DNA of 64,000 nucleotides from Syncephalis plumigaleata. Taxonomy: Eukaryota > Zoopagomycota > Zoopagomycetes > Zoopagales > Piptocephalidaceae. This document shows positions 63,602-64,000 of the stretch, piece by piece; the stretch's first letter is position 1; the number at the start of each line of letters is the position of its first letter. The translations under genes and the position numbers were made by a program. The stretch covers positions 682,001 through 746,000 of the forward strand of contig JAIXMF010000005.1 of NCBI GenBank assembly GCA_025201365.1, written 5' to 3'. The notes under the pieces are model-generated. The model saw only the letters and a program-made list of their open reading frames with translations, did not search any database and was not told where the DNA came from.

Positions 63602-64000
63602 GTGATGTCAATTCATCGTTGACTTACTAAATCCACCAAAGTTTATAATGCCCACGTAGTTGGTGCCTCGTGCCATCTTACTTAGATGCGTGCTGTTTTG
63701 CACTTTAGTCAGTGTAATGCCGTATAATGCTAGCATGCGAAGAACAAATGCAACAATGCTCACGAGTAGATCGATAATCACGAAGAGTCGGAAGCTCACA
63801 AGGGTTGGAAATGCAAATAATCGTTTGCCAAGAAATGACCTAATCACCATCTACGATTAATAACAATTGCTTACATAATGATATCGATTACTTGCCAGTA
63901 CAAAAGAATCAAGTCAAATGGTATTTTGGATAGTGTGTCATTAATGAGAGCAAGTACGTGCCCCGAGAAACTAATGTACGGCAAAGGAAGGTGGAGCATT
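62928..64000 (-). CDS. Seven-transmembrane protein, C-terminal part, paralogue of the 6.7-8.8 kb gene
   Basis: The gene runs off the right edge. Exons near 64.0-63.89, 63.85-63.63, 63.48-63.41, and 63.3-62.93 kb encode hydrophobic helices and a charged tail ending DTVHEINFRHLY. The segment LWFAWKTYQLRKNLVIKARF and the last helix IRALMFLSIFGIAWP line up with IWFSLCAYRVRRHSKPYKRF and IRIIVCLSIMGIAWP of the gene at 6,729-8,762. Both tails are about 90 residues and charged. This supports a small gene family; the function is unknown. The intron between the third- and second-last helices holds a long (GAT)n array. Confidence 0.6.
63516..63602. repeat. (CAT)n / (GAT)n microsatellite inside an intron
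   Basis: About 28 near-perfect CAT units within the minus-strand intron at about 63478-63627 of the right-edge 7TM gene. The poly-Ile and poly-His readings are artefacts. Confidence 0.95.

Noticed and set aside
63419-63622. ORF with a long Ile run
   Set aside because: Readout of the CAT microsatellite, which is intronic on the other strand.

Overview
The window is nuclear DNA of an early-diverging (probably non-Dikarya) fungus. Fungal markers are the DASH-complex subunit Dad1, a Vts1/Smaug SAM-domain protein, a Mip1-type mitochondrial DNA polymerase, a Pho8-type alkaline phosphatase and a Kre9-like secreted domain. An MMADHC (cobalamin-processing) homologue points away from yeasts and most Dikarya. 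Genes are dense, lie on both strands and carry many short introns (about 50-90 nt) with GTAAG-type donors and CTAAC/CTAAT branch sites. Intergenic DNA is AT-rich with simple repeats.

Layout: 0-6.6 kb holds the 3' end of an ASCC2/Cue3-like gene, GID8, PBDC1 and mitochondrial IF2. 6.7-16 kb holds a secreted-ectodomain 7TM protein, vacuolar alkaline phosphatase, MMADHC and two repetitive secreted proteins. 16.4-24.4 kb holds a ZGRF1-type helicase, Dad1, Sgt1 and another 7TM protein. 26.5-31.7 kb holds ribosomal protein eL29, PIG-F, DR1/NC2-beta and a PIG3-like quinone oxidoreductase. A 2,993-bp LTR element with 411-bp LTRs and a 5-bp target duplication occupies 31.85-34.84 kb. 34.9-43.7 kb holds a histidine acid phosphatase, SEC23 and mitochondrial DNA polymerase gamma. 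44.5-45.9 kb holds the most unusual locus. 46.7-64 kb holds a coiled-coil protein of unknown function, PWP2, PP1 catalytic subunit, VTS1, ALG2 and the 3' part of a 7TM gene related to the one at 6.7-8.8 kb.

The standout is 44,486-45,707. A secretory signal peptide exon ending in a dibasic site is followed by twelve candidate micro-exons, eleven of 3 nt and one of 5 nt. They are separated by thirteen introns of 66-84 nt, most lying in an 83-bp tandem repeat. Each intron has a donor, a branch-like site at a near-constant offset and an AG. Spliced in order, the micro-exons spell APDHHHGHHGGHH and then a stop, so almost every residue of the predicted mature peptide would have its own exon. Transcript evidence is needed, because splicing the whole array out as one intron also leaves an open frame.

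Most genes are housekeeping (translation, ribosome biogenesis, GPI and N-glycan synthesis, COPII traffic, mitochondrial DNA replication, kinetochore) and no functional cluster is evident. Many conserved genes show isolated frame breaks, nearly all consistent with one missing base. The simplest explanation is base undercalling in the assembly.
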